Source of the DNA: Aliiroseovarius zhejiangensis
Lineage (GTDB): Bacteria; Pseudomonadota; Alphaproteobacteria; Rhodobacterales; Rhodobacteraceae
Length of the DNA stretch: 64,000 nucleotides
Direction of reading: 5' to 3'
Assembly (NCBI RefSeq): GCF_014656375.1
Contig: NZ_BNCH01000002.1
Location: 186,001-250,000 of the forward strand
The notes beneath the pieces were generated by a model that saw only the letters and a list, made by a program, of their open reading frames with translations, was not told where the DNA came from and searched no databases. Both the position numbers and the translations under genes were made by a program. Shown in pieces: positions 19,695 through 28,418 of this stretch (its first letter is position 1; every line of letters starts with the position of its first letter).

Positions 19695-22109
19695 CTATTG
19701 CAGTCCGGCTTCCATCATAAGGCGATCTGACTCGGCGCGCATCAATGCCTCTTGCCCGGCGCCGTCCACCGGCACTTTGCCGACCTCAAGGAACAGGGGG
19801 GCGGCGAAGGGGGTGACATGGTCCGGGCGAACATGGTCGATCCGCCCGCCGGTGCGCGCTAGCATCTCGTCAATCCGGCCAAAGCCGATCAACCCGCGCA
19901 TCGCCTCAATGCGGGTGATGGACAGCAGCAGGTGATCGGGGTCGTATTTGCGCAGCGTGTCGTAAAGGATGTCGGCGGAAAAGGTCGCCTGCCGCCCGGT
20001 CGAGCGTTTGCCCGGCAGGTTGCGGGTGATCAACCCCGCGATGGTGGCCGCGCCCTTGAAGCTGCGTTTCATCAATGCGTTTTCCGCCAACCACCCGTCC
20101 AGCCCATCGCGCAAGCCCGCGGCGTCCAGCACTTGTGCCGGTGTGTCTAGATGCGACAGCGACCAGATCAGCGTGGCATAGTCGGTGGCAACAAAACCCA
20201 GCGGGCCAAGGCCCATCTCCTCCATCCGGCGGGTGACCATCAGGCCCAGCGTCTGCTGTGCGTTTTTGCCCGCGAACCCATAGATGCAGGTGTGCGGGCG
20301 GTCTTCGTGATCGAAACTTTCCACCAGGATGCGTCCCGCGCGTGGCAACTGGCTGACCTCACGCTGCAACGCGATCCAATCCAGCGTATGGCGCGGTAGG
20401 TCAGGCAGGGGGGAACGGTGCAGAAGATCCAGAATGCGGGTGGACAATTGGGTCGAGGTCGAAAATTTGGTGCCTGAAAACACGGCAAGTTTCGGTTTGC
20501 GCCCCCGGTCGCGGCTGACCTGCACTTCCATCTCGCGCAAGCTTTCAAACCGGACGATCTGGCCGCCCATCAGGAAAGTGTCACCGGGCACCAGCGAGGC
20601 GGCGAAGCTTTCCTCGACCTCGCCCAGGGGCTTGCCCACAGACGCCCGCGACCGCCCCTTCATCCGCACCTTCAGCGTGTCGGTGTCGATGATCGTGCCC
20701 ACGTTCATCCGCACCTGCTGGGCCAGCCGGGGGTCGCGCAACTGCCACAGCCCATCGGCGCGCTGCATCAGCCGTTGCCAGCGGTCATAGGCGCGCAGGG
20801 CATACCCCCCGGTTGCCACGAAATCGAGGCATTCGTCAAATTCGGCGCGGGTCAGGTCGGCATAAGGGCCAGCCGTTGTGACCTCGGCAAAAAGGGCGTC
20901 GGCGTCAAAGGGTGCCGCGCAGGCGGTGATCAGAATGTGTTGGCACAGCACGTCGCGCGGGCCGGGGCCGCGCGGATCGCCGTCAAGGTCATGAGCCAGA
21001 ACCGCCTCGATCGCGGCGTGACATTCGATGACCTCCCACCTGTTGGCGGGCAGGATCAGCGCCTTTGATGGCGCGTTATAGCGGTGATTGGCCCGCCCGA
21101 TCCGCTGCACAAGCCGTTTGACGTTCTTGGGCGCGCCCACCTGAATGACCAGATCGACATCGCCCCAGTCCAGCCCAAGGTCCAGTGATCCGGTGCAGAC
21201 CACGGCGCGCAGGCGTCCGGCCACCATCGCGGCTTCGACCTTCTTGCGCTGTTCAAGCGCAAGCGACCCGTGGTGAATGCCGATGGGCAGGGCCGCGTCA
21301 TTGGCCATCCAGAGCTCGTGAAAAAAGATCTCGGCCTGCGCGCGGGTGTTGTGAAAAATCAGCGTGGTCTTGTGCTTTGCCACCTCGGCCAGCACCTCGC
21401 GGATGGCATAGCGTCCGCCCCCACCCGACCAGGGAGGCGGGGTGTCGGTGGTCAGCATCGCGATGTCCGGGTCGGGACCGGGGTCGGCTTCGATGATCTT
21501 GCAGGGGGTCGGGTGTGGGGCGAGGAAACGGGCCAGCGCAGGCGGGTCTTCGACCGTCGCCGACAAGCCGACGCGCCGCAGATCAGGGCACAGCGCCTGC
21601 AGGCGCGACAGGCACAGCATCAACTGATCGCCACGTTTGCTTTCAGAGAGCGCATGCAACTCGTCCACCACCACGCGTTTCAGCCCGGCGAAGATGCGCG
21701 GCGCATCCGGGTAGCTGAGCAAGAGCGCAAGACTCTCGGGCGTGGTCAACAATATATGCGGCGGGTCGGCGCGCTGGGCTTTCTTGCGGGTCGGGGTGGT
21801 GTCGCCGGACCGATCCTCGACCCGGATCGCCAGCCCCATCTCATCAATCGGCGCGGTCAGATTGCGGCGCATGTCAGCGGCCAACGCCTTCAAAGGCGAG
21901 ATATAGAGCGTGTGCAACCCCGGACCGGGGGACGCGCCCAACTCGACCAACGTGGGTAAAAAGCCCGCCATGGTCTTGCCGCCGCCAGTGGGGGCAATCA
22001 GCATCACGGCCGGGGCATCGGCGTGCGCCAGCATCTCCACCTGATGCGGATGCGGCGACCAGCCGCGTTGGGCGAACCAGTTGTCGAAATGCGGGGGCAG
22101 GGCGGTCAT
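19695..22109 (-). CDS. Lhr-type ligase-associated DEXH-box helicase
   Basis: An 804-residue superfamily 2 helicase. The Q-like HPHQ is followed by Walker A APTGGGKTMAG (about residue 40), the DELH box in VVVDELHAL, the SATV motif III, and QRIGRANHR motif VI, then the Lhr winged-helix and C-terminal DUF4550-like region. It is the ligase-associated subclass, proposed to act in DNA repair as an ATP-dependent 3'-5' translocase. The open frame continues upstream to 22319, but MTALPPHFDNWF at 22109 is the family N-terminus. Confidence 0.92.
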   Translation of the reverse strand: MTALPPHFDNWFAQRGWSPHPHQVEMLAHADAPAVMLIAPTGGGKTMAGFLPTLVELGASPGPGLHTLYISPLKALAADMRRNLTAPIDEMGLAIRVEDRSGDTTPTRKKAQRADPPHILLTTPESLALLLSYPDAPRIFAGLKRVVVDELHALSESKRGDQLMLCLSRLQALCPDLRRVGLSATVEDPPALARFLAPHPTPCKIIEADPGPDPDIAMLTTDTPPPWSGGGGRYAIREVLAEVAKHKTTLIFHNTRAQAEIFFHELWMANDAALPIGIHHGSLALEQRKKVEAAMVAGRLRAVVCTGSLDLGLDWGDVDLVIQVGAPKNVKRLVQRIGRANHRYNAPSKALILPANRWEVIECHAAIEAVLAHDLDGDPRGPGPRDVLCQHILITACAAPFDADALFAEVTTAGPYADLTRAEFDECLDFVATGGYALRAYDRWQRLMQRADGLWQLRDPRLAQQVRMNVGTIIDTDTLKVRMKGRSRASVGKPLGEVEESFAASLVPGDTFLMGGQIVRFESLREMEVQVSRDRGRKPKLAVFSGTKFSTSTQLSTRILDLLHRSPLPDLPRHTLDWIALQREVSQLPRAGRILVESFDHEDRPHTCIYGFAGKNAQQTLGLMVTRRMEEMGLGPLGFVATDYATLIWSLSHLDTPAQVLDAAGLRDGLDGWLAENALMKRSFKGAATIAGLITRNLPGKRSTGRQATFSADILYDTLRKYDPDHLLLSITRIEAMRGLIGFGRIDEMLARTGGRIDHVRPDHVTPFAAPLFLEVGKVPVDGAGQEALMRAESDRLMMEAGLQ

Positions 22110-22168
22110 GCGGGCAGGATAGGCAAAGTGGTGCGCCGTGAACATGCCGCAATTGCACCGCTCACAAA

Positions 22169-22203
22169 AAAGGGCGACCCGGGTGCACGTCGGATCGCCC
22201 TTT
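22169..22203 (-). terminator. Rho-independent terminator after the AAA ATPase gene
   Basis: AAAGGGCGA and TCGCCCTTT form a 9-bp stem with a further inner pairing, and a run of T follows when read on the minus strand. It separates the Tad-associated ATPase from the lhr gene. Confidence 0.82.
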
Positions 22204-22222
22204 GCTGCTCGGTCAGATCGCG

Positions 22223-23542
22223 TTAGTGCACGATCTCCTCTTCTTTTACGAACATGTTTTCCCAAGCCCGGTCGATCAGCTCCGGCGACATTTGCGGCGA
22301 GATGCCCTCGAACGAGCAAATCGACAGCATCTGGTCGATCAGAAAGACCGGCTGATAGTTGGCATAGATATTGTCGATCGTCGGATATTTGGTTTTCAAA
22401 AGATGAACCAATGCCTCCTGGTTCAGTGGCATGCCTTTTTTCTTGGCAACCATGGCAAAGATTTTCAGGAACCCTTCCTGATCCGGCCCGTCGATCTTGA
22501 TCTTGTAGAAGATCCGACGCAGGGCTGCCTTGTCGAAGATCTTGTTGGGGTGGAAGTTGGTCGAGAAGATGACGAGCGTGTCGAACGGCACCTCGAACTT
22601 TTCGCCCGATTGCAGGGCCAGGATGTCCTTGTTTTCTTCCAGCGGCACAATCCAGCGGTTGATCAGCGCCTGGGGCGGATCGGCCTGACGGCCAAGGTCG
22701 TCCACGATGAAGACGCCGCCGGTCGATTTCAATTGAAGCGAGGCCGTATAGGTCCGCGCGGTCGGGTTATAGACCAGGTCCAGCATGTCCAGCGTCAATT
22801 CACCCCCGGTGATCACCGTGGGCCGTTCGCACAGCACATAGCGGCGGTCGTATTTCTTGGACACGCGGCGCAGGGCGTTGGGGTCGCCGTCTTCTTCTTC
22901 GGCCAGCGTGTGCACGATGGGGTCATAGACGGTGATCACCTGCCCGGAATATTCGATGGCGCGCGGCACGAAAATCTTGTCGCCCAACGCGTCGCGAATC
23001 CCGTTCGAGATCGAGGATTTCCCGTTGCCCGGCGGGCCATACATCAGGATCGAGCGGCCCGAACCAACTGCTGGCCCCAACTGGTCCAGCAGGTCAGGCG
23101 GCAGGATCAGGTGGCCCATGGCACCGGTCAACTGTTCGCGCGACATGTGAATGTTGCGGATCGACTGGCGTTTCACCTGCTTGGCATAGACCTGCATCGG
23201 CACCGGCATGGCGCCGAAATATTCGGACTGCGACAGCGCATCCAGCGCGCGTGCCTTGCCGGTGTCGGAAAGTCGATAGCCCATTTCCGACGATTTGGAG
23301 CCTGCGTGCAGTGTGCCCATCGCCTCGACCAGCCCGCCATCGCGGCACATGTCGATCAATTCCTGCACCACGCGGGCCGGCAGGCAGAGCGTCCGCTCCA
23401 GATCAGAGATCAGTTCCAGATTGGTGCGGAACATGGTTTTCAGCAGGATATCCCGCATCATCACCAGGGACAGCCCGGTTTCGGACAGGGTCATTGCCAC
23501 TGGGGGGGCCATCATGTCCGTGCTGTGTACATTCATTGTCAT
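22223..23542 (-). CDS. AAA family ATPase at the edge of the Tad pilus locus
   Basis: A 439-residue ATPase. Residues about 25-110 form a predicted helical/winged region; Walker A is GPPGNGKSS (about residues 169-177) and Walker B is GGVFIVDDLGRQ (about 275), with NTNFHP-like sensor ST-NFHPN near 328 and an arginine in RRIFYKI. It resembles AAA proteins commonly found beside tad genes in Rhodobacteraceae, but I cannot name its role. It is not the TadA/CpaF pilus motor, which is present separately. It has its own terminator and a palindrome-containing divergent promoter region. Confidence 0.75.
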   Translation of the reverse strand: MTMNVHSTDMMAPPVAMTLSETGLSLVMMRDILLKTMFRTNLELISDLERTLCLPARVVQELIDMCRDGGLVEAMGTLHAGSKSSEMGYRLSDTGKARALDALSQSEYFGAMPVPMQVYAKQVKRQSIRNIHMSREQLTGAMGHLILPPDLLDQLGPAVGSGRSILMYGPPGNGKSSISNGIRDALGDKIFVPRAIEYSGQVITVYDPIVHTLAEEEDGDPNALRRVSKKYDRRYVLCERPTVITGGELTLDMLDLVYNPTARTYTASLQLKSTGGVFIVDDLGRQADPPQALINRWIVPLEENKDILALQSGEKFEVPFDTLVIFSTNFHPNKIFDKAALRRIFYKIKIDGPDQEGFLKIFAMVAKKKGMPLNQEALVHLLKTKYPTIDNIYANYQPVFLIDQMLSICSFEGISPQMSPELIDRAWENMFVKEEEIVH

Positions 23543-23573
23543 GCCCGATCTTATGTTGCGATTTGATCCATCA

Positions 23574-23589
23574 GGTCAATAAATTGACC
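23574..23589. promoter_or_regulatory. Palindrome in divergent promoter region
   Basis: GGTCAAT-AA-ATTGACC, a perfect 7-bp inverted repeat, lies between the divergent AAA ATPase and GT-C-like genes. Its placement suits an operator for a dimeric regulator; the regulator is unknown. Confidence 0.4.
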
Positions 23590-23657
23590 AGAAAATTACA
23601 AAGCATTGCGATACGCCTTATTGGCGCTATTTTAGCTACAAAAGAATGAGGGCAGGT

Positions 23658-25340
23658 ATGAGCGCAAATAAAGGCAAGTTTTTGGCAGCCTTCATGGCGG
23701 GCCTGATCGGTCTGTATGCCGTGACGTTCTTCGGCAAGGGCGGGCTGTTCATCTCGAAGCACGAAGGCGATGCGTTGCACCTGCTGCAGATGCTGCTGCG
23801 CATGGCGGACGGGGATTGGCCGCATCTTGATTTCGTCACCCCCATCGGTGTTCTTGCTTTCGCCCCCATCACCGTGTTCCTGAAGGCGGGATATGGGGTC
23901 GGACATGCGTTTCATGCAGGTCAACTGCTTGTGGCGTCGGTGTTTTTTCTGCCCGCCTGGTGGGTGGCCAAGACGCGGTTCGATGGCATCTGGTCCTACC
24001 TGTTTGGTGCGACTATCCTGATCTACTCGGTGGCCTTGGTTTATGGGGCCGATGACGATGTGGTTTCGGTCTCCATGCACTATAATCGCTGGGCCTGGGC
24101 CGCAGCCTTTCTGGCGATCACGGCGGCGATGCTGCCTGCGCGTGGGCGTGGCTCTGCGCGCGCCGACGGGATGGTGATCGGTCTGGCCATGGCGGTGATG
24201 GCGATGATCAAGATCACCTATTTCGTCGCGTTCCTTGTCCCCGTCATCGTCGCGCTGCTGGCACGCGGTCAGGGCCGGGCGCTGTTGTGGGCGCTGGCGA
24301 CGGGATGTGTCGCCGTGCTGCTGGTCACCTTGTGGGTCGGGACGCCCCTTATCTGGCTGGCCTATCTGAAAGACCTGCTGAACGTGGCTGCATCTGACGT
24401 GCGCCCGCAGCCTGGCCATAATCTGAGCTATATTGTCAGCGCCCCGGCCTATCTTGGCGGATCGCTGGTGGCGATCGGCGCGGTGATCTTCCTGCGTCAG
24501 GCCGGGCGGATGACCGAGGGGCTGGTGCTGCTTCTGCTGTTGCCCGGGTTTTTCTATGTCACCTTTCAGAATTACGGCAACGATCCGCACTGGCTTTGGC
24601 TGCTGGGGTTGATTTTGGTGGCGTTGCGTCCGACCGGGCCGGTGTTCAACGGATTTGGATGGGATCTGCAGAAGGCCATAACGATCTCTGCCGTGGCGGC
24701 GCTGGCCTTTGCGACGCCCGGGTTTCTGAACCTTGCGGCAAGCCCTGTCCGTCACTTTTCAACGGATGTCGAGAAATACGCGCCTCTGATGCCCGACAGC
24801 GGTCTGCACGAGGACCTGCAAACCTATGCGCCACGCGCTGCCCGGGTGGATGTGCGCAGCGCCTATGACGGGCCGGACAGCCTTTTCGCCGATCTATATG
24901 ACGACGACGCGCGCGAGGACACGGATGTCACCTTCAAGGGCCGTGATCTGGAATATTGCTCGCTTGAACTGGGAATGGTGGTCTGGTTCCGCGCCGTGTC
25001 GCGGGAAATTGCGGATTGGTCCGGCGGCGGCGTGTCGCTGTTTTCTGCGGACCTTTTGTCCAGCTATTGGCTTTATGCCGATCTGGAGCCGTTGAAGGGC
25101 GGCGCCCCTTGGTATTATGGCGAGTTGAGCGGGATCCAGAACGCCGACTATCTGTTGGTACCAGCCTGCCCGTTGTCAGCCGATACGCGCAAGAAGATCC
25201 TGGACGAGGTCTCGGGTCAGGATTGGATTGACGAGGTCAAAGAGGCGCGGCGCACGCCTTACTACACGCTCTACAGTCTGCCGGGGAAGATGCCCAAACG
25301 GGTCGTCCCGCCCGTCGAAGTGGATGAGGACACGGAATAG
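23658..25340 (+). CDS. Polytopic membrane protein, GT-C-like glycosyltransferase candidate
   Basis: A 560-residue protein with about ten hydrophobic segments in the first 360 residues and a soluble C-terminal domain of about 190 residues. The first extracytoplasmic loop has SKHEGDALHLLQ followed by GDWPHLDFVTPIG, which recalls the acidic loop motif and PxxDF pattern of GT-C lipid-linked sugar transferases. I do not recognise the exact family. It is the only plus-strand gene inside the pilus locus, divergent from the AAA ATPase and convergent with cpaA. ATG 23658 is preceded by GGGCAGG. A role in pilin glycosylation is inference only. Confidence 0.6.
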   Translation: MSANKGKFLAAFMAGLIGLYAVTFFGKGGLFISKHEGDALHLLQMLLRMADGDWPHLDFVTPIGVLAFAPITVFLKAGYGVGHAFHAGQLLVASVFFLPAWWVAKTRFDGIWSYLFGATILIYSVALVYGADDDVVSVSMHYNRWAWAAAFLAITAAMLPARGRGSARADGMVIGLAMAVMAMIKITYFVAFLVPVIVALLARGQGRALLWALATGCVAVLLVTLWVGTPLIWLAYLKDLLNVAASDVRPQPGHNLSYIVSAPAYLGGSLVAIGAVIFLRQAGRMTEGLVLLLLLPGFFYVTFQNYGNDPHWLWLLGLILVALRPTGPVFNGFGWDLQKAITISAVAALAFATPGFLNLAASPVRHFSTDVEKYAPLMPDSGLHEDLQTYAPRAARVDVRSAYDGPDSLFADLYDDDAREDTDVTFKGRDLEYCSLELGMVVWFRAVSREIADWSGGGVSLFSADLLSSYWLYADLEPLKGGAPWYYGELSGIQNADYLLVPACPLSADTRKKILDEVSGQDWIDEVKEARRTPYYTLYSLPGKMPKRVVPPVEVDEDTE

Positions 25341-25365
25341 CCGCCGCGCGCATGTGTTGCCACAA

Positions 25366-25386
25366 ACCGGCGCGTCAGGCGCCGGT
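25366..25386. terminator. Convergent hairpin holding the cpaA stop codon
   Basis: ACCGGCGC pairs with GCGCCGGT; the 5-base loop contains the complement of the cpaA stop codon. It lies 26 bases after the plus-strand gene. No T run, so termination is uncertain. Confidence 0.4.
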
Positions 25387-25875
25387 CACGGCGGCCAGCA
25401 GCAGATAGGTGATTAGCGTGGTCCCAAGGCTCAGCCCCATGGGGTAATCGCGCCGCTGCCAGCTTTCCCAGTTGGGCGTGGCGGCCTTGACCGCGTCCGT
25501 GCTGCGCGCAATGCGGTGCAGGATGAACCCGGCCACCGTCATCACCGCCAGCAATGTCAGAAACAGAAACGCATCGGGCAGAGCGACAAAGGGGGCCATC
25601 GCGGCGGCGAATTTGGCGTCTCCCGCGCCCATCATGCGCAACATGTTCATCACGAAGCCGATGACCAGCACCACGACCAGATGCACCCAGCGCCACAGAT
25701 ACTCGTCCAGCTCGAACGCGAACAGGCCGACCACCGCAAAGACGATGGTCAGTGCCATAACGGCCTTGTTGGGGATTTTCATGCGCGATAGGTCGGACCA
25801 GACTGCCCACAGGGCAATCGGCACCGCGAAGGGCAGAAACAGAAGGGCTGCCCAGCTTGTCATGGCGGTGCTCAT
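25375..25875 (-). CDS. cpaA: CpaA/TadV prepilin peptidase
   Basis: A 166-residue A24-family aspartic prepilin peptidase with about six membrane segments. The two catalytic aspartates are in SDLSRMKIPN (about residue 27) and MGAGDAKFAA (about residue 87, the GxGD motif). It cleaves the Flp prepilin after a glycine. The short form lacking an N-methyltransferase domain is normal for TadV/CpaA. ATG 25875 lies 8 bases after the upstream TPR gene stop; the frame is open further upstream but there overlaps that gene. Confidence 0.9.
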   Translation of the reverse strand: MSTAMTSWAALLFLPFAVPIALWAVWSDLSRMKIPNKAVMALTIVFAVVGLFAFELDEYLWRWVHLVVVLVIGFVMNMLRMMGAGDAKFAAAMAPFVALPDAFLFLTLLAVMTVAGFILHRIARSTDAVKAATPNWESWQRRDYPMGLSLGTTLITYLLLAAVTGA

Positions 25876-25882
25876 GCCCGGT

Positions 25883-26749
25883 TCACCCGTTGGAGACGTT
25901 GTTTTCCAGCGCCTCAAGCGCGCGGGTCGCTGCTTCGAAATGCTGCGGGTGGGTGTCGATCGCTTCCTGCAACAGACCTTTGCCGGTCGCCACATCCCCC
26001 TGCTTGATTGCCGACAGGGCCAGCGTGTGCAGAAGCTGGGCGCGTTCGACCTGGGTCATCGGGATGACCGGCAGGTCATATTTACGCTGTGCGCCGCGCG
26101 CCAGAACCAGGTTGTTCTTGGCCGTGAACATCTTGCTGTCATAGCTCAGGGCTTGCGAAAACAGCTGCTCTGCCCCCTTGAAATCGGCGCGGGTCAGCTT
26201 GGAATAGCCCCAGTTGTTCATGACCGAACCGGGATTGGTGGTCAGGCCAACCGCGGTTTCATAGAAACTGTCAGCCTTTTTCCATTCCTTATTGCTGTCG
26301 GCGATCATCGCCTCAAGCCGGTAGCGGCGATAGGTCTCGTGGGTGGGGGGCACCTTGTCCAGAACGGCCTCGGCCTCTTTCCAGTCACCGGCACGGATCA
26401 GGGCGTCCGCCAGGCTGACCCGGTCCTCCGATGTGCCTTCGGGACTGGCCGCGATGGCCTTCCAGACCGGCACCGCCTCGACCGGGCGCTTGGCACGGAT
26501 CAGCGATTGCGCCAGCCCGCGCTTCAGATCAATGCGGTTTGGCTGGCTCTTGGCTGTGCGTTTGAAATAGGCGACCGCTTCGTCAGGGTCGCCCACCGTC
26601 AACATGATGTCATTGAGATTGCTTTCGTCGATGACGTTCACATCTGCGATGGCACGTTCGACATCTTCGCCGCCCGATTTCGGTTTTTTGCAAGCGGACA
26701 GGGCAACCGCGCTGCCAAGGCAGAGCGTCAAAAAGATAGTGTGGCGCAT
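25883..26749 (-). CDS. TPR lipoprotein of the Tad locus (TadD-like)
   Basis: A 288-residue protein. The N-terminus is a lipoprotein signal with lipobox LSAC and cysteine at residue 20. The remainder is built of tetratricopeptide-type helices, for example EEAEAVL-like and WGYSKLTRADFKGAEQLFSQ near residue 180. TadD is a TPR lipoprotein needed for secretin or pilus assembly. Two such genes stand in tandem here; this one is the longer. It starts 32 bases after the second one ends. Confidence 0.85.
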   Translation of the reverse strand: MRHTIFLTLCLGSAVALSACKKPKSGGEDVERAIADVNVIDESNLNDIMLTVGDPDEAVAYFKRTAKSQPNRIDLKRGLAQSLIRAKRPVEAVPVWKAIAASPEGTSEDRVSLADALIRAGDWKEAEAVLDKVPPTHETYRRYRLEAMIADSNKEWKKADSFYETAVGLTTNPGSVMNNWGYSKLTRADFKGAEQLFSQALSYDSKMFTAKNNLVLARGAQRKYDLPVIPMTQVERAQLLHTLALSAIKQGDVATGKGLLQEAIDTHPQHFEAATRALEALENNVSNG

Positions 26750-26781
26750 TTTTGCGTCCTTTTTACTGCTCGTGTCTTCGC

Positions 26782-27396
26782 CTAGATTTGCGACAGAAGT
26801 AGGTAATCCCCCGTCCCCCGCCGCACCAGCGCGAATGCATCATTATGCGTCTGATCATAATCCGGATTTTCGGACTTTGCGAGCGCCAAGCGCAAATTTT
26901 CGCGAATTTGGGCAGATTGGCCACGATCCACGCCAAATGCGATCTGAAAGACACGGGCTGCTTCGGCGATCTGGCCGGTTTCCATCAGGACGACCCCCAG
27001 ATTGTTCCAGGCGGGAACGAAACTGCCATCCATTTCGGTGGCTTTTCTGAGGATGCGTTCGGCCTGGCCCAACCGGCCCAGTTGCAGGTTCGCCGACCCG
27101 ATGGCCGACAGCACGTCGACGGTGACGCCCTGTTCGCTGGCCGCGCGCAAATAGGCTTTTAGGGCCAGCTCGTGTTCACCTGCCGCGGTCAGCCGATGGC
27201 CGACGGTCAGCCCGTCCACAGCCTCTTCGCCGCGCTTCAGGGCGGTGGGCGCATAGGGGTTGGGGGGAGATTTGTCAAACGGGTTGGTGCCCGATGCACA
27301 ACCTGCCAGGACGACACTGGCCAGCATTGCGCATGTCACGGAAAGCAGGCGGGTGAACCGATGCGGCTTTGGGCAGGGCAGGCGGCGCGTGGTCAA
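26782..27396 (-). CDS. tadD: TPR lipoprotein of the Tad locus (TadD-like)
   Basis: A 204-residue lipoprotein with a 33-residue signal ending in the lipobox LAGC. Two to three TPR units follow, including WNNLGVVLMETGQIAEAARVFQIAF (positions about 133-157). Size and position directly after tadC match TadD of Tad loci, which is required for pilus biogenesis. The paralogous longer TPR lipoprotein lies immediately downstream. Confidence 0.87.
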   Translation of the reverse strand: MTTRRLPCPKPHRFTRLLSVTCAMLASVVLAGCASGTNPFDKSPPNPYAPTALKRGEEAVDGLTVGHRLTAAGEHELALKAYLRAASEQGVTVDVLSAIGSANLQLGRLGQAERILRKATEMDGSFVPAWNNLGVVLMETGQIAEAARVFQIAFGVDRGQSAQIRENLRLALAKSENPDYDQTHNDAFALVRRGTGDYLLLSQI

Positions 27397-27429
27397 CGGT
27401 GGCTCCTTCGCGCGGCCCGTGGATATGCG

Positions 27430-28404
27430 TCAGAAACGGACCGATTTGAGGGTCAGATAAATGTCATAGATCGATGGGCCGATCAGAATGATCAGAAGCG
27501 GCGGCACCGTCAGCATCATAGTGGCAAGTGTCATCTTGGTGGGCAAGGTGTTTGCCTTTTCTTCGGCGCGCATGACCCGTTTATCACGCATCTCGGCGGC
27601 ATAGACGCGCAGGGCATCGGCGATGGAAGTGCCAAACGTGGCCGATTGGATCATCACGGTGACAAAGCTGGCCACATCCGGCACGCCCGACCGTTCGGAC
27701 AGGTCACGCAGCACCTGCACCCGATCCTTACCGGCTTTCATCTCATTCGAGACAATCGAAAACTCGTCGGCCAGCGCCGGGTATGAGGCGCGAATTTCCT
27801 TGGACACCCGCAAGATCGACTGATCCAGCGACTGGCCAGCTTCGACGCAGGTCAGCATCATGTCCAGCGCGTCGGGGAAGCCGTTGGTGATCTCTTCCTT
27901 GCGGGTCTCGACCCGGCGCGTGACCCAGTATTTCGGCAACATATATCCGCATACGCCGGGGATCAGGATCCACAGGATGCGCGCTGTTGTCGTCATTTCC
28001 TGACCATTCGCGGTCTTCAGAATGGTCAGAAAGACCCCGAACACCAGCAACCCGATCCCCAGCGCGAACTGCGCAAAGTGAAAGGTCCGCACCGCGTTCT
28101 TGCCGGGATAACCCGCTTGCAGCAGTTTCAGTTGAACGGCCGAGTATTCTTCGGCGTCCTGCGGTTCCAGAAAGGCGGAATATTTCTCAAGCTTGTTCGA
28201 CCCTGTGGCGACGCGCAGATCGACCTTCTGCCCGCTCTTGCTGCCGCTTTCGCGGGCCTTACGCAGTTTCTCGATCGGGTCTTCGGTCTTGCGCAGCAGA
28301 AATGGCACGGTGACCACGATCAGCACAATCCCCAGTGCGCCCACCGCCAGTAAGGGGCCGGCGGGGCCAAGCAGGTCTGTCAGAAGGGTGTTGAACTGTT
28401 CCAT
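27430..28404 (-). CDS. tadC: TadC, inner-membrane platform protein of the Tad pilus
   Basis: A 324-residue type II secretion F-domain protein. The N-terminal membrane segment (about residues 12-35) is followed by a cytoplasmic linker, two central hydrophobic segments and the T2SSF region with ALDMMLTCVEAGQSLDQSI near residue 178, and a final membrane helix. TadB and TadC together form the inner-membrane platform. It is 14 bases downstream of tadB. Confidence 0.93.
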   Translation of the reverse strand: MEQFNTLLTDLLGPAGPLLAVGALGIVLIVVTVPFLLRKTEDPIEKLRKARESGSKSGQKVDLRVATGSNKLEKYSAFLEPQDAEEYSAVQLKLLQAGYPGKNAVRTFHFAQFALGIGLLVFGVFLTILKTANGQEMTTTARILWILIPGVCGYMLPKYWVTRRVETRKEEITNGFPDALDMMLTCVEAGQSLDQSILRVSKEIRASYPALADEFSIVSNEMKAGKDRVQVLRDLSERSGVPDVASFVTVMIQSATFGTSIADALRVYAAEMRDKRVMRAEEKANTLPTKMTLATMMLTVPPLLIILIGPSIYDIYLTLKSVRF

Positions 28405-28418
28405 CTTCTAATCCTCGG

